Assembly (NCBI RefSeq): GCF_019734195.1
Contig: NZ_JAASHM010000001.1
Span: 186,001-250,000, forward strand
Direction of reading: 5' to 3'
Length of the DNA stretch: 64,000 nt
DNA from: Clostridium sp. K13
GTDB taxonomy: Bacteria; Bacillota; Clostridia; Clostridiales; Clostridiaceae
In this document: piece by piece, positions 46,499 to 55,759 of the stretch
How positions within the stretch are numbered: position 1 is the stretch's first letter
Layout: each line of letters opens with the position of its first letter
Notes under the pieces: model-generated
What the model was told of the DNA's origin: nothing
Databases searched by the model: none
What the model saw: the letters and a program-made list of their open reading frames with translations, nothing else
Position numbers and translations under genes: made by a program

Positions 46499-48070
46499 AT
46501 GGGAAATTACAATCTTAACTCAGGATTTAATAATGTGATTATTCCTAGAACAGAAACAGTAGCTAATATAGTATATTCTGGAGCATTGGGTACTGCATAT
46601 GGAATAATAACCGTTGAATCTAATAGAACAACACCACTTACTATGAATATAAATAATTTGAAGTTTGGGAATGTTGTAGGCCAACCAGCATGTATTGATT
46701 TTGGAAATAATAATTTACAAGACAATAAGCTAATATATTCAGGAACTAATGTTATATTAAATGATTCTAATGTAAGTGGTGAGACAAATAAAAATTGTGC
46801 TATTAGGGTAGTAAAAGGAACAATGCTTACAATAATATCAAGTGATTCTAGTGCTGAATTACAATGTAAAGGAGATAATTCAGGAGCAGGAATAGGTGGT
46901 AATTATGCAGAAAATGGAGGAAATATAACTATTGATGGAGAAGGAACTTTAAATATAACAGCTGGATATGGAGCCGCTGCAATAGGTGGAGGCGGTGGAA
47001 TATATATAGGTGATGTAGTTAGTGGTGGAAATTCAGGAAATATACTAATAAAAGGTAGTGGAACAGTTATAGCAACAAGTGATTCAGAGGGAGCTGCAAT
47101 AGGTTCAGGAAGCTTTGGAATTGCTGAAAATATAACAATTCAAGGTACTGTTGAAATTAATTCAACAAATACTGGAACTGGAGCAGGAATAGGAAGTGCA
47201 CAATATGGAAGATGTGAAAATATTATTATAACTGGTTCTCCTAAGATAGTTGCTACAGGTGGCAGTGGTGCAGCAGGAATAGGTGGTGGTTACTTAGGTA
47301 AATCATTAAATATCACAATATCAATAGTTAATCCAGGAACTATAACAGCAACTGGTAGAGACTTTGGACCAGTTTTAGGAAATGGTGGAGCAGGAATAGG
47401 TGGAGGTGGTGGTAATGGAACTATAGGCGGAGATGGTGGGAATATAACAATATATGGAACGGGAGATGTTAAAGCTACAGCTGGAGAGCAGGGAGCTGGA
47501 ATTGGTGGCGGATTCAACGGAGATGCAAGCAGTATAGGAATTGTAGGAGCTATAAATATAGATGCTACTGGTGGAAATTATGGAGCAGGAATAGGTGGTG
47601 GGGATTATGGCTGTGGAGGACTTGTAATTGTAGTGGGATGGGGAACAGTATCTGCTAAAAATGGTGGGGGTATTGTACCAAATCCTCCACAGGATATTGG
47701 AAAAGGTGGTCACTGCCCAAATGGACCTATGGATGTAGTCCTTTCAAATCCAAATTTTCAAAATGTGAATGACCCTGTACTTGTTAAAATTAAAATTTTA
47801 TTAAATGGACAACCGTATGCTAATAAAACTGTAACTTTAATAATGGGAGAAAGTGGTGCCCTTAGACTTGATACAAAAACAGATAGTGATGGATATGTAT
47901 ATTTTTATGCCACTGAAGGTACTTATGCTTTCACGGCAACAGAAGGAAGCTATACCTTAGAAGAAAAATTTTTTACAGTTCCTCCTATGAGTAATGTACC
48001 TACAGAATTAGTATTTTCAGGTGTTACAAATGTATTAAGAGGAATAAATTTATTTGGAGTAAAAAAATAG
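46499..48070 (+). CDS. Glycine-rich repeat protein (GAGIGGG repeats) with C-terminal Ig/Cna-like domain
   Basis: A 523-residue protein in three parts. Residues 1-120 are a beta-rich N-terminal domain; about 125-410 hold at least seven repeats of roughly 30-45 residues containing GAGIGGG or variants (GAAIGGG, GAAIGSG, GAGIGSA) with TI-x-G-x-G-x-V-x-AT strands, probably a beta-helix; about 420-510 look like a CnaB or Big-type domain (KTDSDGYVYFYATEGTYAFTATEG). Such repeats are common in surface proteins of gut Firmicutes, yet here there is no signal peptide, membrane helix or LPXTG anchor. Location and role are unknown; a spore-coat or exosporium protein is one possibility. Confidence 0.75.
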   Translation: MGNYNLNSGFNNVIIPRTETVANIVYSGALGTAYGIITVESNRTTPLTMNINNLKFGNVVGQPACIDFGNNNLQDNKLIYSGTNVILNDSNVSGETNKNCAIRVVKGTMLTIISSDSSAELQCKGDNSGAGIGGNYAENGGNITIDGEGTLNITAGYGAAAIGGGGGIYIGDVVSGGNSGNILIKGSGTVIATSDSEGAAIGSGSFGIAENITIQGTVEINSTNTGTGAGIGSAQYGRCENIIITGSPKIVATGGSGAAGIGGGYLGKSLNITISIVNPGTITATGRDFGPVLGNGGAGIGGGGGNGTIGGDGGNITIYGTGDVKATAGEQGAGIGGGFNGDASSIGIVGAINIDATGGNYGAGIGGGDYGCGGLVIVVGWGTVSAKNGGGIVPNPPQDIGKGGHCPNGPMDVVLSNPNFQNVNDPVLVKIKILLNGQPYANKTVTLIMGESGALRLDTKTDSDGYVYFYATEGTYAFTATEGSYTLEEKFFTVPPMSNVPTELVFSGVTNVLRGINLFGVKK

Positions 48071-48090
48071 ATATGTAATGAATTTTTTTT

Positions 48091-48138
48091 AGACACCTCT
48101 CAATATTTAATATTAATGGGAGGTGTCTTCTTTTTTTT
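48091..48138. terminator. Bidirectional terminator between convergent genes
   Basis: AGACACCTC (48091-48099) pairs with GAGGTGTCT (48120-48128), with a T tract on each side (TTTTTTTT before on the - strand view and TTCTTTTTTTTT after). The stop codon of the - strand gene lies in the loop. Confidence 0.85.
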
Positions 48139-48448
48139 TCTCAATTTTCATTTCTTTTTCTAATACAAATGTCATAATTATTCTAATAATAAAAACTGAA
48201 GCTAAAATTACAAGTTCATCCATACTTTTTATAGTAACAGTTTTTAATATTTCAGCAGCTAACTTAAAATCTAAGGTTGTAATCATAACATCTGCAAATT
48301 CATATTTAATATTAACATCTTTCTTAAAAAATCTTTTCTGAATATAGTGATAAAATGCTGTAAAAACTCCTAAAGTTAATATTAAAATTCCCATAAGTTC
48401 AAATAAATGAATAAGTATAGGTAAATACTTATTAAATAACTCTTCCAA
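48113..48448 (-). CDS. DUF1622 family membrane protein
   Basis: A 111-residue protein with two to three membrane helices (LIHLFELMGILILTLGVFTAFYHYI; ELVILASVFIIRIIMTFVL) and the DUF1622 feature FADVMITTLDFKLAAEILKTV. Function is unknown. The TTG at 48448 is taken as start because GAGGTGG lies 7 nt before it and a GTG further upstream is inside that site. It is convergent with the glycine-rich protein gene. Confidence 0.85.
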   Translation of the reverse strand: MEELFNKYLPILIHLFELMGILILTLGVFTAFYHYIQKRFFKKDVNIKYEFADVMITTLDFKLAAEILKTVTIKSMDELVILASVFIIRIIMTFVLEKEMKIEKKKEDTSH

Positions 48449-48616
48449 AATATAAACCACCTCAAATAAATAATATATTTAAATTACCCTAAAAATAAAT
48501 ATATTATTACATCTTTAGATAATTAAAATTAATATAATAATAGGAATAATTATGTTGTTTTAAAATAATTAAATATAGGGAAACTAAGAGTAAAGAAATT
48601 TAAAAGGGAGAGAAGT

Positions 48617-49285
48617 ATGGAGAAAAATAAATTAAGAGAAATACAAAATGAACTTCTAATTTCTGAAAAGCCATCAATTTATTTAGAAAAAATAAAAGAG
48701 TCTCTTAAAAATACACCATTAGAGGTATTAGCAACTTTAGAGACAATAGAACAAAATAAAAAGTTTCATCCAGAAGGAAATGTGTGGAATCACTTAAAGC
48801 AAGTAGTTGATACTGCAGCTAAAGTTAAAGATTTTGCAAATGATAAAGGAACATTTATGCTAGGTGCTTTATTACATGATTTAGGTAAAAGTACAACAAC
48901 TAAAAGAAATAAACAAGGCAGACTTATATCTTACAATCATGATACTGAAGGAGAAAAAATAGCAGATAAAATATTAACATATTATGATTATAAAAATGAT
49001 GAAAAAGAAAGAATATTAAATTTAGTAAAATATCATATGCATCATCTTTATATAATTAAAAATTTACCTTTTGCTAAAACAGAAAAATTGGTAGAGGAGG
49101 TAGATTTAAATGATATGATTTTAATGTTTGTAAGTGATAGATTAGGAAGAGGTCAAGTTGAAAAAGAAAAAAAACTAAATGAAATTGAAGATATTAAAAA
49201 GGTTATAGAAATATTAGAGGTAAATTATAGTTTAGATTTAAAAGAAATTAAAGAAAAAATTGAAAAGATTGAAAAATATATATAA
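48617..49285 (+). CDS. HD-domain phosphohydrolase
   Basis: A 222-residue protein with an HD domain: His in NVWNHLKQVVDTA, HDLGKS (about residue 92-97), a later YNHDTEG and YHMHHL. The arrangement resembles the HD part of CCA-adding enzymes and related metal-dependent phosphohydrolases; no nucleotidyltransferase domain is present. A C-terminal helical tail is rich in Lys and Glu. GGGAGAGAAGT precedes the ATG. Substrate unknown. Confidence 0.85.
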   Translation: MEKNKLREIQNELLISEKPSIYLEKIKESLKNTPLEVLATLETIEQNKKFHPEGNVWNHLKQVVDTAAKVKDFANDKGTFMLGALLHDLGKSTTTKRNKQGRLISYNHDTEGEKIADKILTYYDYKNDEKERILNLVKYHMHHLYIIKNLPFAKTEKLVEEVDLNDMILMFVSDRLGRGQVEKEKKLNEIEDIKKVIEILEVNYSLDLKEIKEKIEKIEKYI

Positions 49286-49370
49286 AAATATAATTTACAT
49301 ATATTCACTTATGAATATACTTGAAAATCCCATCATATTATTAAAATATAACAATATGGAGGTGTTTTCA

Positions 49371-50006
49371 GTGAATATTATAAGTAAATTAAACTTAAAT
49401 AAAAAGGAAAATAAATTTTTTTATTTAATGGTTTTTATATTTTTCTGTGTTGGAATAGCATTGGGTACATATATAGTAAAATATATGAATGCAAATGATG
49501 TAACTGATCTTACAAGCTATTTTTCTACATTTACAGAAAGTATTGTTAAGGAATCAGTAAATAATAAGGTCTTATTATTAAATGTACTTAAGAAAAATTT
49601 AGTACTTATAACAATAATAATAGCATTGTCCTTTACCGTATTTGGGACACCAGTAATTTTGCTAGTAGATCTTGTAAAAGGATTTACATTAGGATATACC
49701 TTTAGTTTTCTGATTTCAACTTTTGAAGGGAAAGGATTATGGCTCGCTTTAGCCTCTACAATACCACAGAATATTATTTATATTCCTTGTTTTATTGCAC
49801 TAAGTATAGTTGGAATTGAATTTTCTTCAACAAAACTTAAAGATAGGTTCTTTAATAAAGGTAAAGTAAATACAATAGTAGAGAGAGAACTAATTTTAAA
49901 GATAGGGGTATTTGCATGTATATTTATTATCGGTACTTTTATTGAAGCCTATATTTGTCCAAATATCATTAAGTTCGTAGTAACAAATGTTTATAAAGTT
50001 GTTTAA
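49371..50006 (+). CDS. spoIIM: Stage II sporulation protein M
   Basis: A 211-residue membrane protein with about five helices, part of the SpoIIDMP complex that degrades septal peptidoglycan during engulfment. Motifs include FCVGIALGTYIVKYMN, NLVLITIIIALSF, LVDLVKGFTLGYTFSFLI and TIPQNIIYIPCF. The GTG at 49371 follows GGAGGTG with good spacing; upstream in-frame starts would put the first helix too far in. The order spoIIM-xerD-deoB is conserved in Firmicutes. Confidence 0.94.
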   Translation: MNIISKLNLNKKENKFFYLMVFIFFCVGIALGTYIVKYMNANDVTDLTSYFSTFTESIVKESVNNKVLLLNVLKKNLVLITIIIALSFTVFGTPVILLVDLVKGFTLGYTFSFLISTFEGKGLWLALASTIPQNIIYIPCFIALSIVGIEFSSTKLKDRFFNKGKVNTIVERELILKIGVFACIFIIGTFIEAYICPNIIKFVVTNVYKVV

Positions 50007-50080
50007 TAAATAGATAATTATAAAAGGAAATTAAAAGCAAGTGTCGAATAATAATAAATAAGGTGGGAATGGGGAGAATT

Positions 50081-50959
50081 ATGAAAGAGATAGTAAATGA
50101 ATATAGGGAATCATTACTTCAAAGCCATAAAAGTGATAATACTGTTTATGCTTATGTAACTGATGTAAATTTATATATTAAATATCTAAATAGTAAAGAT
50201 ATATATTTAGACGAAACTGATAATGAGACTGTTAAAAATTATATAGATCATCTTTTAGAAGAGGGAAAATCTGAAAGGTCTATAAGTAGAATAGTAATTA
50301 GTTTAAGAAGTTTTTATAATTATTTAAAAGATCAAAAAATAATTAGAGATATACCAAAGATATATTACAAGAGTACGGATCAATCTAAAAAGCTGCCTGA
50401 GATATTAACTGTTGAAGAAGTAGATAAGATAATTAAAATAGTTGATAAGGACTGTAATAAAGGTATAAGAGACAATGCTTTATTAGAGTTAATGTATGCA
50501 ACTGGTATGAAAGTATCTGAAATAATTAACTTATCAGTAGAGGATGTAAACCTTGATTTACTTTATGTTAGATGTCATGATAATAAAAATTATGAAAGAC
50601 TTATACCAATAGGCAGAAGTGCGGAAGCAGCATTAAAAGAATATTTAGGTATAAGAGATATAATTGCTTCAGCTGGAGTACCAAATTTATTTGTAAATTT
50701 AAATGGAAATCAATTAACTAGACAAGGTGTTTGGAGAATAGTAAAAGAATATTCTCATAAAGCTGGAATAAATAAGGATGTTAATTTAAATACCTTTAGA
50801 CATTCTTTTGCTGTACATTTATTACAAAATGGTGCAAATGTAAGAGCAGTACAAAAACTTTTAGGAAATCAAGTATTAACCTATATGGATACTTACTATG
50901 AAATAATAAATAATGATAAAATAAACTTAGTTTATAAGAACTCCCATCCGAGAGCTTAA
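50081..50959 (+). CDS. XerD-like tyrosine recombinase homologue with degenerate active site
   Basis: A 292-residue protein of the XerD family by length, position after spoIIM and C-terminus (HPRA). It has the N-terminal SAM-like DNA-binding domain and a catalytic-domain fold ([11 protein letters not shown]). However, the catalytic set is altered: the arginine of the ATGxRVSE motif is Lys144, the first histidine before TxRHSFA is Asn237, the LGH histidine is Asn263, and the GKG-type lysine hairpin reads CHDNKNYER. Arg240 and the nucleophile Tyr272 remain. The reading frame is intact. Strand-exchange activity is doubtful. Confidence 0.9.
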   Translation: MKEIVNEYRESLLQSHKSDNTVYAYVTDVNLYIKYLNSKDIYLDETDNETVKNYIDHLLEEGKSERSISRIVISLRSFYNYLKDQKIIRDIPKIYYKSTDQSKKLPEILTVEEVDKIIKIVDKDCNKGIRDNALLELMYATGMKVSEIINLSVEDVNLDLLYVRCHDNKNYERLIPIGRSAEAALKEYLGIRDIIASAGVPNLFVNLNGNQLTRQGVWRIVKEYSHKAGINKDVNLNTFRHSFAVHLLQNGANVRAVQKLLGNQVLTYMDTYYEIINNDKINLVYKNSHPRA

Positions 50960-51002
50960 GAGCTTTGAAAAAGGGGCTTTATATACGAAAGGAGAAAACA
51001 AT

Positions 51003-52175
51003 ATGAAGAAAGCTATATTAATAGTATTAGATAGTGTTGGAGTTGGAGAATTAAAGGATGCCAAAAGTTATGGCGATGAAGGAAGTCATACATTAGACAA
51101 TGTATATAGGACTTGCAAAGGGCTTGAAATAAATGAATTAGAGAAATTAGGAATAGGTAACATTGAAGGTGTAACTGCTCCTAAAAAATGTGATAAAGTT
51201 ATAGGGGCTTTTGGTAGATGTGAAGAAGCATCTAAAGGAAAAGATACTGTAACAGGGCATTGGGAGATAAGTGGAGTTATACTTGAAGAACCTTTAAATA
51301 CTTATCCAGAAGGATTCTCTGATGATATAATAAATGAATTTAAAAAGAGAGCAAATGTTGAAGGTATTTTAGGTAATATAGTAGCTTCAGGAACTCAAAT
51401 AATTGAAGATTTGGGAGAAGAGCATGTAAAAACAGGATATCCTATAATATACACTTCAGCAGATAGTGTATTTCAAATTGCAGCACATGAAGATGTAATT
51501 CCATTAGAAAGATTATATAAAATGTGTGAAATAGCAAGAGAAATGCTTGTTGATAAATGGGCTGTAGGAAGAGTCATTGCAAGACCTTTTATTGGGGAAG
51601 CTCCAAACTTTAAAAGAACTTCTAACAGAAGGGATTATGCATTAGATCCATTTAATAAAACTATGCTTGAATATTTAAAGGATGCAAATTATGAAGTTGC
51701 AGCTGTTGGTAAGATAGAAGACATTTATAATCAAAAGGGTGTTACAAGTGCAGTTCATACTAAGAGCAACATGGATGGTGTAGATAAGACTTTAGAATAC
51801 ATGGACACTGTAAAAGAAGGACTTATCTTTACAAATTTAGTTGACTTTGATATGTTATATGGACACAGAAATGATCCAGAAGGATACGGAAAAGCACTTG
51901 AAGATTTTGATAATAGATTACAAGAAATCTATGGGAAAATGGGAGAGGAAGATATCCTTATAATTACAGCAGACCACGGCTGCGATCCAACTACTAGCAG
52001 TACAGATCACTCAAGAGAACACATACCAGTTCTTGTATATGGTAAAAATGTTAAGCCAGGAGTTAATATTGGTACAAGAGAAACATTTGCTGATATAGGA
52101 AAAACTATATTAGATTTCTTTAATGTAGAAAATGAATTAGTAGGTAAAAGTTTCTTGAAGGATATAGTTAAATAG
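51003..52175 (+). CDS. deoB: Phosphopentomutase DeoB
   Basis: Interconverts ribose- or deoxyribose-1-phosphate and the 5-phosphates in nucleoside salvage. The 390-residue alkaline-phosphatase-fold protein has [11 protein letters not shown] with the metal Asp, [10 protein letters not shown] with the phospho-threonine, [10 protein letters not shown] and [18 protein letters not shown] precedes the ATG. It lies with a nucleoside phosphorylase in the same transcript. Confidence 0.96.
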   Translation: MKKAILIVLDSVGVGELKDAKSYGDEGSHTLDNVYRTCKGLEINELEKLGIGNIEGVTAPKKCDKVIGAFGRCEEASKGKDTVTGHWEISGVILEEPLNTYPEGFSDDIINEFKKRANVEGILGNIVASGTQIIEDLGEEHVKTGYPIIYTSADSVFQIAAHEDVIPLERLYKMCEIAREMLVDKWAVGRVIARPFIGEAPNFKRTSNRRDYALDPFNKTMLEYLKDANYEVAAVGKIEDIYNQKGVTSAVHTKSNMDGVDKTLEYMDTVKEGLIFTNLVDFDMLYGHRNDPEGYGKALEDFDNRLQEIYGKMGEEDILIITADHGCDPTTSSTDHSREHIPVLVYGKNVKPGVNIGTRETFADIGKTILDFFNVENELVGKSFLKDIVK

Positions 52176-52193
52176 CTAGAGGAGGAAAGACTT

Positions 52194-53498
52194 ATGAGAA
52201 TGTATGATCTAATAATGAAGAAAAGAAAAGGTGAAGAACTAACAACAGAGGAAATTAACTTTTTTGTTGATGGATTTACTAAAGGAGAAATTCCTGACTA
52301 TCAAGCATCAGCTATGCTTATGGCAATTTTCTTCAATAAGATGAATAAGAGAGAAACAGCAGATTTAACTAATGCTATGGTTGAGTCTGGAGATAAAATA
52401 GATTTAAGTAATATAAATGGAATAAAGGTAGATAAACATTCTACAGGTGGAGTTGGAGATAAAACTTCAATTTGTTTAACACCTTTAGTTGCATCATTAG
52501 GAATTCCAGTTGCTAAAATGTCAGGAAGAGGACTTGGTCATACTGGAGGAACTATTGATAAGCTAGAGACATTTGAAGGTTTTTCAGTTGAGCTAACAGA
52601 AGAAAAGTTCATGGAAAATGTTAATAAAATCAATATTGCTATAATGGGGCAAAGTGGAAACTTAGTTCCAGCAGATAAAAAATTATATGCATTAAGAGAT
52701 GTTACTGCTACAGTAGATAATATGTCTTTAATTGCATCAAGTATAATGAGTAAAAAATTAGCTTCAGGTGCAGATGCAATAGTTTTAGATGTTAAAGTTG
52801 GTGATGGTGCATTTATGAAAACACCAGAAACAGCTAAAGAATTAGCACAAGAAATGGTTGATATCGGAAAGCATTTAGGAAGAGAAACTATTGGAGTTAT
52901 ATCTGATATGGATCAACCTTTAGGATATGCTATAGGAAATAGCTTAGAAGTTAAAGAAGCAATAGAATTATTAAAAGGTAATGGGCCTAAGGACCTTCTA
53001 GAATTAACATTAACAATTGGTTCAAATATGTTACTTTGTGCTAAAAAAGCAGAAAGTATTGAAGAAGCAAGAAAAATGCTTATGGAAAATATAGAAAATG
53101 GAAAAGGTTTAGAAAAGCTTAAAGATTTTGTTAAGGCACAAGGTGGAGATATTTCTCCAATTGATGACTATAGCAAGTTCCCACAAGCAAAATATATAGA
53201 AAAAGTTATTTCACCTGTAGATGGTTATATCACAAAGATTCATGCTGAAGCATTTGGACTTATAGCTATGGAATTAGGAGCAGGTCGTGCAACTAAGGAA
53301 AGTGAGATTGATTTAGCAGTAGGAATAGTGTTAAATAAAAAGAGAGGCGAAAAAGTTAATAAAGGAGATGTTCTAGCATACATACATGCAAATAGCGAAG
53401 GTAAAATTGAAAAAGCTAGAAAAAGCATCTTAGAAAATATAGTTATTGAAGACAAATATGATTTAAATATTCCATTAATATATGATATAGTAAGATAG
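52194..53498 (+). CDS. pdp: Pyrimidine-nucleoside phosphorylase
   Basis: Phosphorolysis of uridine, thymidine and deoxyuridine, supplying pentose-1-phosphates to DeoB. The 434-residue protein has the family motifs [29 protein letters not shown] and [16 protein letters not shown] precedes the ATG, 18 bp after deoB. Bacillus has a purine phosphorylase gene at this place. Confidence 0.96.
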   Translation: MRMYDLIMKKRKGEELTTEEINFFVDGFTKGEIPDYQASAMLMAIFFNKMNKRETADLTNAMVESGDKIDLSNINGIKVDKHSTGGVGDKTSICLTPLVASLGIPVAKMSGRGLGHTGGTIDKLETFEGFSVELTEEKFMENVNKINIAIMGQSGNLVPADKKLYALRDVTATVDNMSLIASSIMSKKLASGADAIVLDVKVGDGAFMKTPETAKELAQEMVDIGKHLGRETIGVISDMDQPLGYAIGNSLEVKEAIELLKGNGPKDLLELTLTIGSNMLLCAKKAESIEEARKMLMENIENGKGLEKLKDFVKAQGGDISPIDDYSKFPQAKYIEKVISPVDGYITKIHAEAFGLIAMELGAGRATKESEIDLAVGIVLNKKRGEKVNKGDVLAYIHANSEGKIEKARKSILENIVIEDKYDLNIPLIYDIVR

Positions 53499-53527
53499 TT
53501 TTTATTAAGTGTTTTATTTTAGAAAGG

Positions 53528-53556
53528 AGGATATTGGGAAAATACCCCTTTATCCT
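53528..53556 (+). other. Small hairpin in the pdp downstream region
   Basis: AGGATA (53528-53533) pairs with TATCCT (53551-53556), with a short inner GGG/CCC pair. It lies just after an AAAGGAGG sequence that serves no gene. Function unknown. Confidence 0.4.
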
Positions 53557-53586
53557 GCTAAATTATAGAATAGCTTAATAGTTATA

Positions 53587-53631
53587 AATATGATAAAAAG
53601 AATGTAAATTTCTTTTTATCATATTTTTTTA
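53587..53631 (+). terminator. Terminator after pdp
   Basis: A perfect 16-bp stem (AATATGATAAAAAGAA at 53587-53602 with TTCTTTTTATCATATT at 53610-53625) is followed by TTTTT. The carboxypeptidase gene starts only 38 bp later. Confidence 0.88.
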
Positions 53632-53668
53632 TTTTTAGGAAATAATAAGCGTAAAAGGAGGAGAACAA

Positions 53669-54883
53669 ATGAAAAAGAAAATATTTAACAAAATCTCTAT
53701 TATTCTTTTATGTTTATTATGTTTAAATACAGTTATCCCAATTGCTGCAGTTAAGAAAACTACTGATGAAGGGTATCCAAGTGAAATCTATACTGCATGC
53801 TTAGAGGAAGGAATGAATGTAGATGCAAAATCTGCATTACTTATCGAGCCTATAAGTGGTACAGTATTGTATGAAAAGAACCCTGATGAAAAATTTGCGC
53901 CAGCATCTGTAACTAAAATAATGACTATGTTACTTGCAATGGAAGCAGTAGATAGCGGAAAAATAGCTTTAGATGACAAGATTATTTGTAGTGAAAATGC
54001 AAAGAAAATGGGTGGAAGCACTATGCTTCTTGATATTGGAGAAGTTAGAACAGTAGAAGAAATATTAAAAGGTATAGCTATTGCTTCAGGAAATGATGCG
54101 GCTGTAGCTATGGCAGAATTCTTAGCAGGCTCTACTGATGAGTTTGTAAAAGTTATGAATGAACGTGCTAAAGAATTAGGTATGACTAATACAAATTTTA
54201 AAAATTGTAATGGTTTACCAGAGGAAGGACATGTAACAACTGCAAGAGATATTTCTATAATGTCATTGGAATTATTAAAACATCCTACAATATTAAAATA
54301 TAGCGGAACATATATGGAAACTATATCTGAAGGAAGAAAGAGTCCAATAGAATTAGTAAATCACAATAAATTAGTTCGTTTCTTTGATGGTTGTGATGGA
54401 TTAAAAACAGGATTTACTCAAGAAGCTAAATATTGTATAAGTGCAACTGCCGTTAGAAATAATGTTAGAATGCTTGCAGTAATAATGGGAGCTCCAACAT
54501 ATAAAGTTAGAAATCGTGATGCAAGTATGCTTATGAATTATGGTTTTTCTAAATATGAAGGAAAGAAATTATTTAATAAAGACGATGATGTAGAAACAGT
54601 TTATTTAGGTAAGGGCAATGATAGATTCTTTGTAGCAAAAGCAAAGGATGATTTAGTTATCGTTACATTAAAAGGTAGCGATGGAGAACCAATAAATAAA
54701 ATAATATTAGATGAAATGAAGGATAGCTACACAGAAGGAGAAGTAGTAGGAAGATGTGAAGTATACCTAGATGATCAAAAGGTAGGAGAAGTTGAATTAT
54801 ACTGTGATAGAGATGTAGAAAAGGGTGGCTTCATAGATAACTTAAAGGATAATATGAAAAACTTATTTAAAAAAGGTGTTTAA
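53669..54883 (+). CDS. D-alanyl-D-alanine carboxypeptidase (DacF/DacB type)
   Basis: A 404-residue class C low-molecular-weight PBP that removes the terminal D-Ala of the stem peptide. It has a signal sequence (about 7-27), active-site SVTK (about 82), SGN in IASGNDAAVA, and KTG in DGLKTGFTQ, and a C-terminal PBP5-type domain. It lies after deoB/pdp like dacF in Bacillus, where a forespore sigma factor transcribes it; spoIIA does not follow here. The end is amphipathic (FIDNLKDNMKNLFKKG), which may anchor it. Confidence 0.94.
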   Translation: MKKKIFNKISIILLCLLCLNTVIPIAAVKKTTDEGYPSEIYTACLEEGMNVDAKSALLIEPISGTVLYEKNPDEKFAPASVTKIMTMLLAMEAVDSGKIALDDKIICSENAKKMGGSTMLLDIGEVRTVEEILKGIAIASGNDAAVAMAEFLAGSTDEFVKVMNERAKELGMTNTNFKNCNGLPEEGHVTTARDISIMSLELLKHPTILKYSGTYMETISEGRKSPIELVNHNKLVRFFDGCDGLKTGFTQEAKYCISATAVRNNVRMLAVIMGAPTYKVRNRDASMLMNYGFSKYEGKKLFNKDDDVETVYLGKGNDRFFVAKAKDDLVIVTLKGSDGEPINKIILDEMKDSYTEGEVVGRCEVYLDDQKVGEVELYCDRDVEKGGFIDNLKDNMKNLFKKGV

Positions 54884-54901
54884 AGAAAATTAACAACTTT
54901 T

Positions 54902-54946
54902 AAAGAGATTAAAACATTTAAATAATGGATTAATCTCTTTTTTTAT
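54902..54946 (+). terminator. Terminator after the carboxypeptidase gene
   Basis: AAAGAGATTAA (54902-54912) pairs perfectly with TTAATCTCTTT (54930-54940) before a T tract. Confidence 0.88.
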
Positions 54947-54977
54947 ATTAAAATGTAAAGGTGGGAAGGTGAGTGTT

Positions 54978-55632
<655 letters not shown>

Positions 55633-55634
<2 letters not shown>

Positions 55635-55661
55635 GAGCTATAAAAAATAGCTCCTTTTTTG
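55633..55661 (+). terminator. Terminator after the lipoprotein gene
   Basis: AGGAGCTA (55633-55640) pairs with TAGCTCCT (55648-55655), followed by TTTTTT. It overlaps the stop codon. Confidence 0.9.
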
Positions 55662-55759
55662 TATAAAAAATGATATTGAAATATCTGCTAAAATATGTAG
55701 AAAAGACTATAATGAAAATATAAATTTTAATCAAATAAATATTTAATGAAGGTGGTTCA

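Noticed and set aside
46900-47690. Regular GGTGGA-type repeats that could suggest a tandem DNA repeat or CRISPR-like array.
   Set aside because: They are imperfect and follow the codon frame of the glycine-rich protein; no equal-length repeats with unique spacers are present.
47290-47713. Two overlapping - strand reading frames opposite the glycine-rich protein gene.
   Set aside because: They are mirror effects of the GGN-rich repeat codons, giving Pro- or Ser/Tyr-rich frames, with no ribosome site.
50042-50048. TGTCGAA, identical to the core Spo0A box, before the XerD-like gene.
   Set aside because: A 7-mer of this composition is expected several times by chance in a 64-kb window, and there is no supporting promoter element.
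53533-53577. A 14-codon frame starting at TTG after AAAGGAGG in the pdp-carboxypeptidase gap.
   Set aside because: It is too short, has no recognisable sequence and lies over a hairpin.
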